A stretch of DNA of 64,000 bases from Liolophura sinensis (taxonomy: Eukaryota; Mollusca; Polyplacophora; Chitonida; Chitonidae). Shown here in pieces: positions 23,801 through 34,958 of the stretch. The stretch is taken from positions 14,389,570 to 14,453,569 of the forward strand of contig NC_088300.1 in assembly GCF_032854445.1 (NCBI RefSeq), given 5' to 3'. Both the position numbers and the translations under genes were made by a program. Below the pieces are notes generated by a model, which was not told where the DNA came from, made no database searches, and was given only the letters and a program-made list of their open reading frames with translations. The first letter of the stretch is position 1; each line of letters starts with the position of its first letter.

Positions 23801-26800
23801 TCGTCTCGAAGATCTATAATCAGATTTCCTACCAAATATCAATAAACCTTTTTCCCGTTTCTTTTTGCAGTTTGGATATTAACAGCGAAACATGTAGTAC
23901 AGTTTTACCTCCCAAGAATGACGTAATGAAAAGTAAAACGTAATGTTCATTTATTTATTTAGTTTGATTGGTATTTTACGCCGTAGATTATTTCCCTTAT
24001 TCCACAGCAGCCAGCACAATGGTCGTGGGAGGAAATCGAACAGGGCCTGGGGGAAACCCACGTCGCTGGCAGACCTGTCCACGTACGGAGACGAATCCAG
24101 CATGATAACTCGTGACGTTGAACTTACTGTCAGATCTAGGAAGGTCAAAGCCGTACAATCATTGCGGTCTACTGCCACCAATAACGCCATCGCTCCTTCT
24201 TCCCCTATGGGGTTGGAACCAGCCTAAGCAAAAGTAACGACAAAAAACTTCAGACAGTAAATTCCTGTACACTTCCCAACAAACATGCTTTAATGACTTG
24301 CGATTATGGTATAGAATGAATCTTGTATAAAACACATGTACTTTGTTCTTGGCATCATTATATATAGTTGAAACAGAGGGGGGCGTGGTTTGATCAAATA
24401 GCCGCCGGATTACGTATTCATTAATTTTCTTGCAGCTATCATTATTAATTTTTCAAGAATATTAGCAAATCAGAAACTAAATTTGCAGCGAACCCTAAGT
24501 TACCTACCTTTAAGGTCCGTAAGGTGTCGTTCGCCTGCACACCGGAAGCTATGCACGAGATGCCCTCTTGTGGAAGACGGTTGTAGCTAATATCAAGTTC
24601 CAGCAAGGAGCGGTTTTGCTTCAGTGCTTTGCCCATCTCACACGAGCCGTCCAGCCCCATGCCGTTCATCGATAGGTTGAAATATTTCAATCCAATATTT
24701 TCCTGCCAAAAAAAGGAAGACAAACATTTCAAATTTTGTGTTCAACTTGCAAAACAAAAACATGTACATTGATATGTAACTTGTCGGATAACTCTGATAT
24801 AGACAACCGTGAAATGGTGAGTATCTTGTAGAAGATCTCTGAAATGGTGAGTGATTTCTAAGACAACTGTGAACAAGTGGGTAACTTGTAGAAGAATTCT
24901 GGAATGATTTAATAGCTTTAAACGAATTCTGGAAGGTGAATAACTTGTAGAACAGCTCTGGATGCCGAGCAAATTGGAGGGAACCTCTGAAATGGTGAAT
25001 AACTTGTAGAAAGAATCTGGATGGTGAGTAACTTTTAGGAGACCTCTGCAATGGTGAGTGTCGTAAGACAACTCTGATAAGGTGAGTGACTGATAGGGCA
25101 ACTAGAAGGATCTAAGGCACGCGTAGATGTAAGATGCCTCTGAAGTGATGAATGATTTGCGGAGCTAACTTTGAAATGACAATTGTTAGCAGAACTAGTA
25201 TAGCGTGACAAATAACTTTCACGATAACTTTGAAATGGTGAGTGTAGGATAACCATAAAATAATACGTCACTTGTAGGACAATTCAGAAATGATGACCAG
25301 TTGTTTAAAACTACTATGATTATAGTTACTAACTTATCCGAGCCTATACTCTGACTTTGTCTGTAGTGTATGGAATAATCTGATACATACTTGCAAATTT
25401 TAGCACCACGCTGATATTCTAAGCAAATTGCAAGAATATTTTGTGTAAAGTACAAAGTAAATTGTAGGAAAACTAGCTTGTAAGAATACGCTTGCATGAT
25501 TACTTACAAATATGCTCTACAGTGGTATAAAAAACATTTCGAAACAGAAAATGTACCCGACAATTGATAGATTTGTATACTGTATCTATATCCGAATGTA
25601 ATCCAAAACCCAAAGACCAGCTCTCCTGTACACATTTGTCAAATTTTACAACACATTTATTAGCCAAGTTATTGTATACAGGCATGTTGAGCCCAATTTG
25701 TGTTTATCAACATGTAATGACGACTTGCATACCGCTGTCGCCACGATATGGCTGAAATATTGCCGATGTTGCTCATTCACTCATCTATATCGGGATGGAC
25801 AGAATTATACCTGAATTCCCTCAGCCAACCAGATCGCTCCCTGAGTCCGTATCCGGTTCCAGCTCAGGTCCAGCAACTCCAGTGATTCGTTATCTGCGAG
25901 TACATCTTTGAAGAGTCGAGCACCAGAATCTTGTATCTCGTTATGACTCAAAACCAAATGCTTAAGAGTACTGTTTTTCTGCAAAGTAGAAATCCGTGAA
26001 ATATATTCCATGAGGTATTCCATAAAAAATTATTTTACCATGAATACATTATTTATTTTTCTTCTTATTTCACTTCTACGAGATAGAGAAACCTATCCGA
26101 AATCAGTCGACATTGTGGTCACAAGGCTCCTATATAATGCTTAAGTCGATCATCTCTACAAAAATGAACGTAACCATGTCAGCTGTGGAGGCAAACACGT
26201 AGATCACGTCCTTTTGATTTGATAATTTTCATGATCCAATTTTCATGATCCAATTTTCATGACCCAATTTTCATTTGGCACATTATTTTCATAATTCATT
26301 TCGTTTAGCATAACACCAAATGTCCGCAGAAACTCATAACTCATATCGTGGCAAAATTTACACAGGTCGTTTGATTGTACTGGTATGATCAGATACAGTA
26401 GTCTGCCTTTCTTACCCTCTTTAATTGATACATTTTGGTTGTATTTTCTTACCTTTAGCATATCATAAAGCATAACCACAGCCTCGTCCACTATGCAGTT
26501 CCCTGAAACCGTCAAACCTTATCTTAACAAAAGTATTTGGAATCTTTTGAAAATCTAATATTATAAATAGCATAATATTACACATAAAGATGACATAACT
26601 TCAAAAAAATTTTTTTTTGAAAAAACTAAAATTGCTTAAGCTAGACTAATGTTTTTTATTCTTCAAAAGCAAAGTACTAACATGGTGCGTACTATTGGTA
26701 TCAGTTACCATTTTATCAGGCCTGTTCGTGAGGATTTCATGTGAGTGTTAATTTAACAGCTTGTTAACCGTGTATTGGTAACCTACTGATGTAAGGACTC

Positions 26801-29800
26801 ACTGAATGATTTTAGAAAGCCTGGACTGAAAAGTTCGGTTTCCTCCGACCATAATGTTTGCCATAAGTGAAAATATTCTTGAGTACAGCGTAAAACACAA
26901 ATCAAGTAAATAAATATACCTACAGAATATTTCCCTTTTATCATGTACCGCTTCTGGTAGTGTCTCTGTTTTACTATTGCGTGTTACACAGAAGTGTTTA
27001 CCTTATCTGGTTGAAACCACCGCCCCATTGCAAGGTATGTGGCGAACCATACTGACGTCAAGCCGGAGCCGATCCATATCGTAAAGCCCTGCGCCAACAC
27101 GGTTTTCAAGCGATTATGTTCAACTGCAGCTTCGTGTTCGGGTATTTTTTCATTTTGACCGAGAACAAATAGGTCTTGATCTTACACATAATTATCTTTA
27201 TGTTCAATATGATTTTTTTTCTACTCACCAGAGAGATCAAGTTTCAGCACTGTGTTGTTATCCTGTAGAACTTGACATAACGCTTTAACTCCGGACTTGC
27301 CGATGCTGTTTTCGGCTAGAAGCTGGAAAAAAATGTCAATGTTAGGCTTCTTTTTTGCCTATTTTTACCCTCCTCCCACCATCATGATTCAGTTGCCGTT
27401 GTATGAAACTGCGATCGACAAAATCATGTACGGCCCTCATATAGAAAACTAAATAATTCCTATCATGTTGATTGTGTTATTGGACTACATAGTTGAACGT
27501 CCAAATATTTTGTTTTAGACTTTCTTAGACTGTGTTTCAAAACTATGATGTCGGTCAGGTTTTTGCTCGAAGTGAATCGGGTGGAGCCTGGGTGACTCGC
27601 ACCCTCCTCCCAAAGTATGTGAACCACTAATCTGACTCTGAGCATGGGGCGGACTCGCGGTAGATGGACTCGAACCTTTAACCTCATCAGGCAAGAGCTA
27701 TTGGTTTTCCCAAAAATAGTTTTTTGCTAGATATACGTGAGTGTGGACGGAGGGAGCTTAATGTGAACAGACTGTCTCAGCATATGGTGGACTGTGTAAC
27801 TATTGGTACTATGTATCATTAATTTAACTGCTCTGAGAGTTGTTAAGAATCTTGCGGAAAGGAGATCGGAATATACGTGTATATGCGAGATTTTACGTCA
27901 CCTTTCGTCTAGCATTTGCTTGCAGGTCGTTTGTGGTCCTGTTCAGTCACATGATCGGATTTCGGACAAAATCCTAATCCGATAAACTTTTCTTTCTATC
28001 ACACAGGAACCATGCCTACCGCCCTGTGTTTCCTGAACAGTATGGTAATCGGTTTGTGGTCTCTTATAAAAGTGAACAAAACACTATAATCTAATGGCGG
28101 TAAAATCTATGTGGAATTTTGTTTTGTTAGATTATATCAAACTTTTGTTCTGAGTGGAAGATCACAAAATATGAGAACCCTTTTCCATGAATTATGGAAT
28201 AATATTTCGTAGAAATCGCCAAGTGAGTGAATTGGGGGATTATTTCGTTATAATGATATATTCCTTGATTTATTGATTTGATTGTTGATTAACACCACAC
28301 TCAGGTATTTTTCACTTAATCTATGGAGGTCAGTATTAGGACACATGAAACCATAATAATGAAAACGAGGGCGATATTGCTGTTCGTTTGTAGTCTTCTT
28401 TTGTATGTTTTATAACATTTTATTTCAGCACTATATTCTTTCACAACCTTCTAACTAATGTAGCTACCGTTGTTACCATTTCATCCGCTCGTGTCATAAC
28501 TGATTAAGCCTTCGTGGAAATTAAATGTCAATTAAGTCTACATTACCAGTTCTGAAATGTAATAGTTTTCCTTCAGCATATTCGCCAAATGCATAGCCCC
28601 TTGAGAATCTATGAAGTTCCCTTCCAGGTCAAGGCGTTCTATTGTTGTATTACTCTGAAAAATACATTGTTAATATAATTTTATTAAGCATACATTCAGT
28701 ATTGACAAGGAGTATCACATTGCATACATGTAATTCAATTTAATGAAGAGCCTTAAGTTATATGTTTTTTTCTTCAGTGGAAAAGAAAAATATCAGTAAG
28801 TTGAAGTCTGTTATCAAACATTTATAACCAGTTATAATAATGAATGTCACTGTGTTTGGTGCATAATGTCTTTATCAGCTCAAGTTACATGCTTCAAAAC
28901 ATTATAAATATTGGAAACACTGTAAGAAATTGGGTTTGGAAAGACATTGGAAAGATAGTTTTTAAGAAAGTATTAAAACAACATGTACAATTATAAATTA
29001 GGCATGAAAGAGCAGAAAAGAAAAAAATCGTATTATTTGATAAATTTATAATTATTAGACAGGCCCCAGTGATCTGCGTCACGTAATTTTTCCCATCTGA
29101 AATGCTCCATAAGTGGTGTTTAGCACCGGATCTGAGCATCAAGACAATCGCGGCTTACTCGGCGCATTCCGAGTTGTGACGGAAATAATCGAAGCGATAT
29201 GACCTTACCTCGAGCGGTATAGAGAGTGCTTTCGTGCCATTTGATCCAAGCCCACGATACTTTAACACAAACTCCTTTTCCCTGAGGTTTCTTAAGAACA
29301 TGGATATGGGTGTAGTGTCCTCTCTGCTGCAGGCTCGTAAGTACTCTGTCCGACCAGATGTATCGTGTATCACTCGGTCGGGGTATAACAGACCTGTCAA
29401 TCAAACAGTCATCTAATCAGATCTGAGGAGAGCCCAGCGTTATTTGTGATGAGATGACTAATGGAGCAGTCAAATCCCTCTGTATAGTGTTACAGCGTTT
29501 GTCAGCTTGTTACAATGCAATCGTTCCTTGCCAGTGGTGTGACGAATGTGTTGTGAATAAATAGAAATTGTAGGTGTTTGCTGACCAGCTACATAATATG
29601 GATTGGATTCGCATTATAACACGGTTGACAATACATTATGGTTAACATTATAATGTGCTTGACGTTATAATACGGTTGACTTTATGACATGGTCGACCTT
29701 ATAATATGGTTGATTTTATAACAGGATTTACTTTATAATATGGGTGACTTTATTATCTGGTTGAAATTGTAATATGTTGGAAATTATAACAATGCAACTT

Positions 29801-31844
29801 GCATGACTACCAGTAAAAGTTTCAGTGAAGTCTGGTTAATAGAATCAACTATCTACCGTCATGTGTGGAAGTTACATGTAAATGAAACTTACTTTTTGAT
29901 ATTTCATGGAGAGAAACATGTTATTTTTTAAAACATTGGGCCTATGTGATTTTTACAGTGGGTCTAACGGTCAGCACGATCAACGAATCAATGAATTATT
30001 ATTCATTCATGATAACTGATAAGCTACTGATAATTATTAAAAACGCATTACAGATGAAAAGATACTGAAAGTAACGTCTTCAAATATATCGATTACCATC
30101 AATATCAACATCAAGCTCAGTTTCATCAGAGTTGGCACCTCGATCTTCCTCCTCGTATCCATCCACGTCATCCTTTCCATTGGTGACGTCACTGTGACGT
30201 ATTCTCTCTGACCCGCATGAACTTAAATGATCTTGTGAAAACAAAACATCGTCTTCATTGTCAGAGTCCACTAGTTCAGTCAACAACAGTTTGTCCTGAA
30301 TTGGAGTTCGCTTAAATCTAGCACTCTGGCGATTGTTAGGTGCGCGTCTGCTTCGACCAGATAATCTGCTGTTAGCTGATGTCGGTCGACTGTTTGCGGA
30401 GTGTGGAGGTAGGCTGACGTCCCCCTCATCGTCTGCCATGACGTCATCGTTGGGAGTTGGTGGCACAGCTGGAATTGGTTCCAGATTTGGAGTTTCTGAA
30501 GCGACCTAAAAAGAAATTAAGTTGAAACGTAAAAAAACTATAAACTGAATTCTATGAACGGGTACTTTCGATCTAAGAATTTATAGTTTCGATTAATTAA
30601 GTTTAATACCATATGTAATATGTACCTGTAGATGTTAAGACCATGCCCAAAGCATAGGTCCCTGTTTGTCCAAAACCTGCAGTACCATTAAGCTTAATAG
30701 GCTTAATTAATTAAGCTCAACAGGCTGTCACAAGGTTTAAATAAAGTTGGAGATCAAATACCAGCCATTCAAACACCGAGCGCGCTCAGGTTGTGAAATT
30801 CTGTGCGTCACGTACTGATGGGAAAGTATACGTGACACTAAATATAAAACGGTTTAATTCCCGTGAGGTTTAATGGTCTGAGAACATTGGCCTCACGTGT
30901 TGGTTCCATGACCATAGTTCATTTCCTTTATTAAACTGATGATTCCCCATTGAGATACTGGATCAATAATGATGCCATCCGACTGCACTATTCAAATATT
31001 GATAAGAGGCATTTGGACCAAGAGTGTCGACATTGGCTCATAATATCAACCATTATGATTTTATACACCACAGTGGTTTTTCATGCAATTCGCCAGGGTT
31101 GATTTCCTACTTGTAGATAAATTTATTTATTTATTTGATTGGTGTTTAACGCCGTAGGCCTACTCAAGAATATTTCACCTATACGACGGCGGCCAGCATT
31201 ATGGTGGGCGGAAATCGGACAGAGCCCGGGGGAACACCCAAGGCAATCCACAGGTTGCTGAAAGGCCTTCTCACTTATGGCCGGAGAGGAAACTTGTGGA
31301 TAAAAGATCAAACGGAAAATTGTAAAAAATGTTTATACAGCTATATTTTATGACAATTTAAATAACGAGCTCATCGCATATACGCAATCAGATGATTTCA
31401 CTAGTCGCTCATATCTAAATAAAATAACCTATAATAACAAGTCAAAATTTTTCGCAATGAGTAGGCTATATATGACATTATTGCTATAGCAAGTATGCAG
31501 CTGTGTTTTAGGATGACTGGGAATTTGCCGCTTTTTAATTCCGTTAAAGGGGCGCTGTGTTAAATGACATCCCTATTTCTATACACCCAGCGATTTGTAT
31601 CTCTCAGATTATACGCCTATATAACAAGGAAGTGTTGGTATCACTTAAATTCTCTGCTATTTGTTTCTTACCAGAACATCAGCCTTTATTTATTTAGTAG
31701 GCCAATAAATAATTGTGTTAGAATTCAAAAGCTTTGGTCTGAAGATTAAAACACATTTTTACGTTACTATCTTACATATCTTCACATGATCAGACGGTGG
31801 GTAAACAAACCACACAAGGGTATAACAACCATACTTACCGACAT
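20808..31844 (-). CDS. LRRC74-like leucine-rich repeat protein with two EF-hands (complete)
   Basis: Coding exons on the minus strand: 31839-31844 (ATG TCG), 30097-30505, 29209-29393, 28547-28654, 27229-27322, 26453-26502, 25811-25978, 24508-24702, 23088-23378, 22351-22436, 20808-21087. They sum to 1872 bp, 623 aa, with all phases agreeing. Residues 1-138 are acidic and disordered. Next comes a LRRC74-type N-cap (TSGRTEYLRACSRE, then FVLKYRGLGSNGTKAL). Ribonuclease-inhibitor-type LRRs (about 28 residues each, LDLS-N pattern) span about 200-415. EF-hand 1 is DKDQSMTVSREE at 485-496, and EF-hand 2 starts DKDHDGEIDFG at 521. The tail (about 540-623) is charged and probably helical. The family's cellular role is poorly known; calcium-responsive scaffolding is inference. 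The start is chosen because a short 5' exon gives ATG TCG immediately before a strong donor. Exon pattern is shared with the gene at 55.7-63.4 kb. Confidence 0.88.
21100..22112. repeat. Low-copy repeat E, copy 2 (empty sites for SINE and Tc1)
   Basis: This is the partner of 16030-18885. It lies in the intron between the last two exons of the LRRC74-like gene. The upstream part (21100-21240) also resembles 40250-40390: both contain GCAGCGACGACAGTGTGATA followed by CAAATGGTCAC and GTAACTGGTG. So at least three places in the window carry parts of this family. Confidence 0.7.
22850..22970 (-). mobile_element. tRNA-like repeat remnant
   Basis: On the minus strand GCAGGTTCGAGTCCAGGTCC is a near-canonical B box, preceded by TTAAAGCGTTATTTTCGCTA. 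A second B-box-like remnant is at 27640-27690 (GGTTCGAGTCCATC on minus). Family not recognised. Confidence 0.4.
23943..24115 (-). mobile_element. SINE family A fragment in LRR gene intron
   Basis: The tail ATTTATTTATTTAGTTTGATTG is followed by TTTTACGCCGTAG and CCTGGGGGAAACCCACG. It lies in the intron between LRR exons 24508-24702 and 23088-23378. Confidence 0.8.
24770..25300. repeat. Degenerate minisatellite, about 30-bp unit, in LRR gene intron
   Basis: About 17 units of the form CTCTGAAATGGTGAGTAACT followed by TGTAGAA. It lies between LRR exons 25811-25978 and 24508-24702. On the plus strand many units contain GGTGAGT, a donor-like word, but the gene is read from the other strand. Confidence 0.88.
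25722..25792 (+). mobile_element. Mollusc-type SINE 3' fragment
   Basis: GCTGTCGCCACGATATGGCT, GAAATATTGCCGATG and CTCATTCACTCATC resemble a tail that I recall as common in gastropod genomes. Short and diverged; in an LRR gene intron. Confidence 0.5.
26221..26275. repeat. Short tandem repeat, 16 bp x 3
   Basis: CCAATTTTCATGATCC-type units repeat three times with one change, between two LRR exons. Confidence 0.85.
26836..26922 (+). mobile_element. SINE family A 3' fragment
   Basis: CGGTTTCCTCCGACCATAATG through TTGAGTACAGCGTAAAACAC and an AAATAAATA tail, in an LRR gene intron. A degraded reverse copy is visible at about 28262-28345. Confidence 0.75.
27002..27181 (-). other. Orphan open frame with a probable membrane segment, in an LRR gene intron
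   Basis: Sixty codons are open on the minus strand between a stop and a donor-like GATAAG|GTAAAC. The peptide has KIPEHEAAVEHNRLKTVLAQ and FTIWIGSGLTSVWFATYLAM. It is GC-richer than the intron and has no good ATG. Its phase (enters as 1, leaves as 0) equals that of LRR exon 26453-26502, but the acceptor is poor and it has no LRR pattern. Unrecognised; a retroposed or captured piece is possible. Confidence 0.35.
29600..29790. repeat. Minisatellite, about 19-bp unit
   Basis: TTATAATATGGTTGACTTT-like units, about nine copies with substitutions. It is in the intron between LRR exons 30097-30505 and 29209-29393. Confidence 0.82.
31122..31292 (-). mobile_element. SINE family A, 5'-truncated
   Basis: TTTATTTATTTATTTGATTG tail, TTAACGCCGTAGG, GGCGGCCAGCATTATGGTGG and a GGCCGGAGAGGAAA end. 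It lies in intron 1 of the LRR-EF-hand gene. Confidence 0.85.
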
Positions 31845-34559
31845 CGTCACAATATTGGTGCCCCAAGATCTCAACGCCTAATTAAAACACTCCGTGGTCT
31901 TTGGCACCTTAAACGTTTGTCACCTCGAATGTTAAAGTTCGTTTTCACTCATTCACTTCTGCACTGAAATTCTGCGTCAAAGAGTAATTCCGTTCAAGAA
32001 ATGTTTTTTGGTTCACATGGCTTCAACATTCGGCTACCGGTATGATACTGATGAGTAACTCTCGGGTTGCATTTGGTCACCAAACAAGCACCTTTGTATT
32101 CTCTGTACTACTACACGTCCAAAGTGAAATGACTTATAGAGGTATCCAACAGCTAAACCAGGGCAGACCCAAAACCAGCACAGGTATATAAACATGTGGT
32201 GTTTAGGCGGGGTTAATCCGAGGATTATATGTAGAAGTAGGGGTGGGGAAATACGCCAGTACGGGACCAGCAGTTCTTTGTCACCGTCAATTGTTTACCA
32301 CTCATGACTGAATAAGCTAGAGCCGGCCCTAGAGAATTTTGAATGTTACTGAGATGGCAATCGTGTGTAGACTTGTTACAGTGCCGAGTACCCCTCAAAG
32401 ACGCAATTCTAATGTGTACCATAATTCCAGCTAATTATATATTATTTAATCAAGTTGAACCATGGAAACAAACGTTGTATATAGAATAAGGCCACATGGC
32501 ATTAATACATAAAGCCACAACTTGACTAGGACGGACGCCGCTGTGTTTGAACAGGGCGTTGGTGATCATGTGTATAGGACTAGCTTTTCCAGTCTACTCT
32601 GTTCCACGTATAATTGGTCATTTTACAGGTTCTCACATCTGTTCCTGTACTTCCATGGTTTAACAAAATAGTAAATGAAAGGCAGGAAAACGTTACCGTA
32701 ACCTATTTGTTCTGTTTAATGCACAAATGATTATGAGTAGAATTTGGTAAATAATAATATGTCAAATAAGTACTTATGAAGTAAGTATGTAATAAATTTA
32801 TCATTCAGGGAACACTCCTACAAAATTTCTTGAACACATTTTGCTAGTTTTTCTAGTAAAGCCAGGTTATTCTTTTACGAGGTTCTATGCGGGTAACTTC
32901 TTTCCCCCCAAAAACTAATTAAAGCCGTTTTTGTAAAATTGGAGTCTTGATTCAATACAACTGCATTACGTATTGTACATTAAATGAAAAATACATGCTT
33001 GGTTTGTGTCTTTTACCGTTAGGGTAGTTGTAATCGCATTAAAGCAATGCAATCATTTACACTTCAGGCGAGCATTTGTAGGACAACTGATTAAAGATCC
33101 CAATATGATTGTGAAAGGTTTTGGTTCAAAGTGGTGTAATGACCTGAGTTTCATAGAATTCGATTATCCATAAGTCACATGATTCCATTCAACGCAAATG
33201 CTGCGAAATGCACTATTTATTGATTGATTTATTTATTTAACAATTTATTTATTTATCGATTTGATTGGTGTTTTTACCCCGTACTCAAGAATATTTCACT
33301 TATACGACGCATTGTGGGAGGAAACTGGACAGAGCCCGGGGGAAATCCATGATCATCCGCATGTTGTTGTAAGACCTTTCCACCAGTTTGCGCGAAATGC
33401 ACTATTAAATGCAAAGTTGTCATCCAGCAACTTGCGGATGGTTGTGGGTTTCGCCCGGCTCTATCCGGTTTCCTCCAACCATAATGCTGGCCGCCGTCAT
33501 ATATGTGACATATTCTCGAGTACGGCCGTAAAACACCAATCAAGTAAATAAATAAATATAACTAATGTTTTAGATGCTATTTACTTGGGATTTAGGGCTC
33601 GATACTTAGTTTGTGCCTGACACATGAGTTTCCTTGTCTGACACTGTACTTGTCAGTTTAGTGTACTGTACTTATTGCAGGCATGCGGGTATATTCATTC
33701 ATTCGACTTAACAACTCACTAACTGTATACGAAGCAACATGTTTCGTCCAGACGTGGTTCCTATAGGTGTCCATTTTCTGGTGCTTACTGTAGTCGTAGG
33801 GTCCAGTCACATTCGACGCGACAACAACAACGACAGCAAGGCCTGCAGCTGCAATGGGGTGCCTCTTCCAGCGAAGTGGCAACTCAAGTCTAAGCTGAAT
33901 TGTATATTGTTCTCCTGTAACACTGTAACTCCATTACAAAACAGCATTATCCTTAGATCGAGAAAGACTCTATTTCTTTAAACATGTTCAACAGAGGACA
34001 TTCAAAATAAATATGGTTGGCTAAAAAACACGGGCACTTCATTCTAGAATCATTTCTATTTTTCGCGTTGTCGATAGTTTGAATGGTAACTGGGGATAGG
34101 TGTTGTCTTTCCCCGACGCCGTTGCGGTTGTAGCGTCCAGTTAGAATGAGCCTTAATTACTGGTCATCACCTGTAGGACAGCAAATCAGGTGGGGATGCA
34201 AAAAATTCCTGTAATTAGAATGGTTATCATATGTTCCGTGAGACCGTGTATTTTCTGTTTGGCAATGTCTATTCAAATATTCCTTTTATATAGAGAGTAA
34301 ACAATCTCTTGGGGCCTTAGAACACTTTGCTGGCGTGCCATTTCTGTGATGTGATATGCCTTCAAGTGATCTCAGAAAGGACATAATGACAAAATGAACC
34401 AGTTATCAAAGCAGTAGAATATAAATTATTTATCACCACCGATTAGTTTCAAGGCTCTGATTTTAACCTATAGCATACTCCATGGCCATTTTGTGACGTA
34501 AAGAATGCATTGACAAGTATAACCTCTTTGAACTTGTCAGACTTCTAGCAATATTCACC
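31845..34559. promoter_or_regulatory. Divergent intergenic region between LRR gene and receptor copy 1
   Basis: The LRR-EF-hand gene starts leftward near 31844 and receptor copy 1 starts rightward at 34560, so both promoters must lie here. The start exon of the LRR gene has at least some 5' untranslated sequence above 31844. No TATA or other element can be assigned with confidence. It contains the palindromic SINE pair at 33225-33555. Confidence 0.4.
33225..33555. mobile_element. Palindromic pair of SINE family A fragments
   Basis: 33238-33385 is reverse strand (TTGATTGGTGTTTTTACCCC ... GAGCCCGGGGGAAATCC) and 33420-33555 is plus strand (CTTGCGGATGGTTGTGGG ... AAAACACCAATCAAGTAAAT). The arms share about 130 bp and can form a large hairpin. 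It lies between the LRR gene and receptor copy 1. Confidence 0.85.
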
Positions 34560-34895
34560 ATGGAGTGCGTACGCTTCGCAAGCTTGCCGACAACGACTGT
34601 TCTCCTAGGTAAGTCTTTATCCTTTAACTGTACAGTATTAAATGATTCAAATTGTAGAAATCGAGGTACATTCGACAGGAATTTCCAGATTTCCCCGCAT
34701 TTATTGTGCGTGAGTCTTACATTACAAAACTGTTAGTGACGCTTAAGGGGCAGTTTGTACTGATTTTTTGTTTGTCTTACACGGCCAGTCTGCCACCAAT
34801 ACGGCGTGTAAGTGTTTGATTTTAGATCAGGGAGATTTTATCCTTAGTTTGCCAAAGAAGAAGAACAAAGACGTGTACTTATAAATTTTAACTCA

Positions 34896-34958
<63 letters not shown>

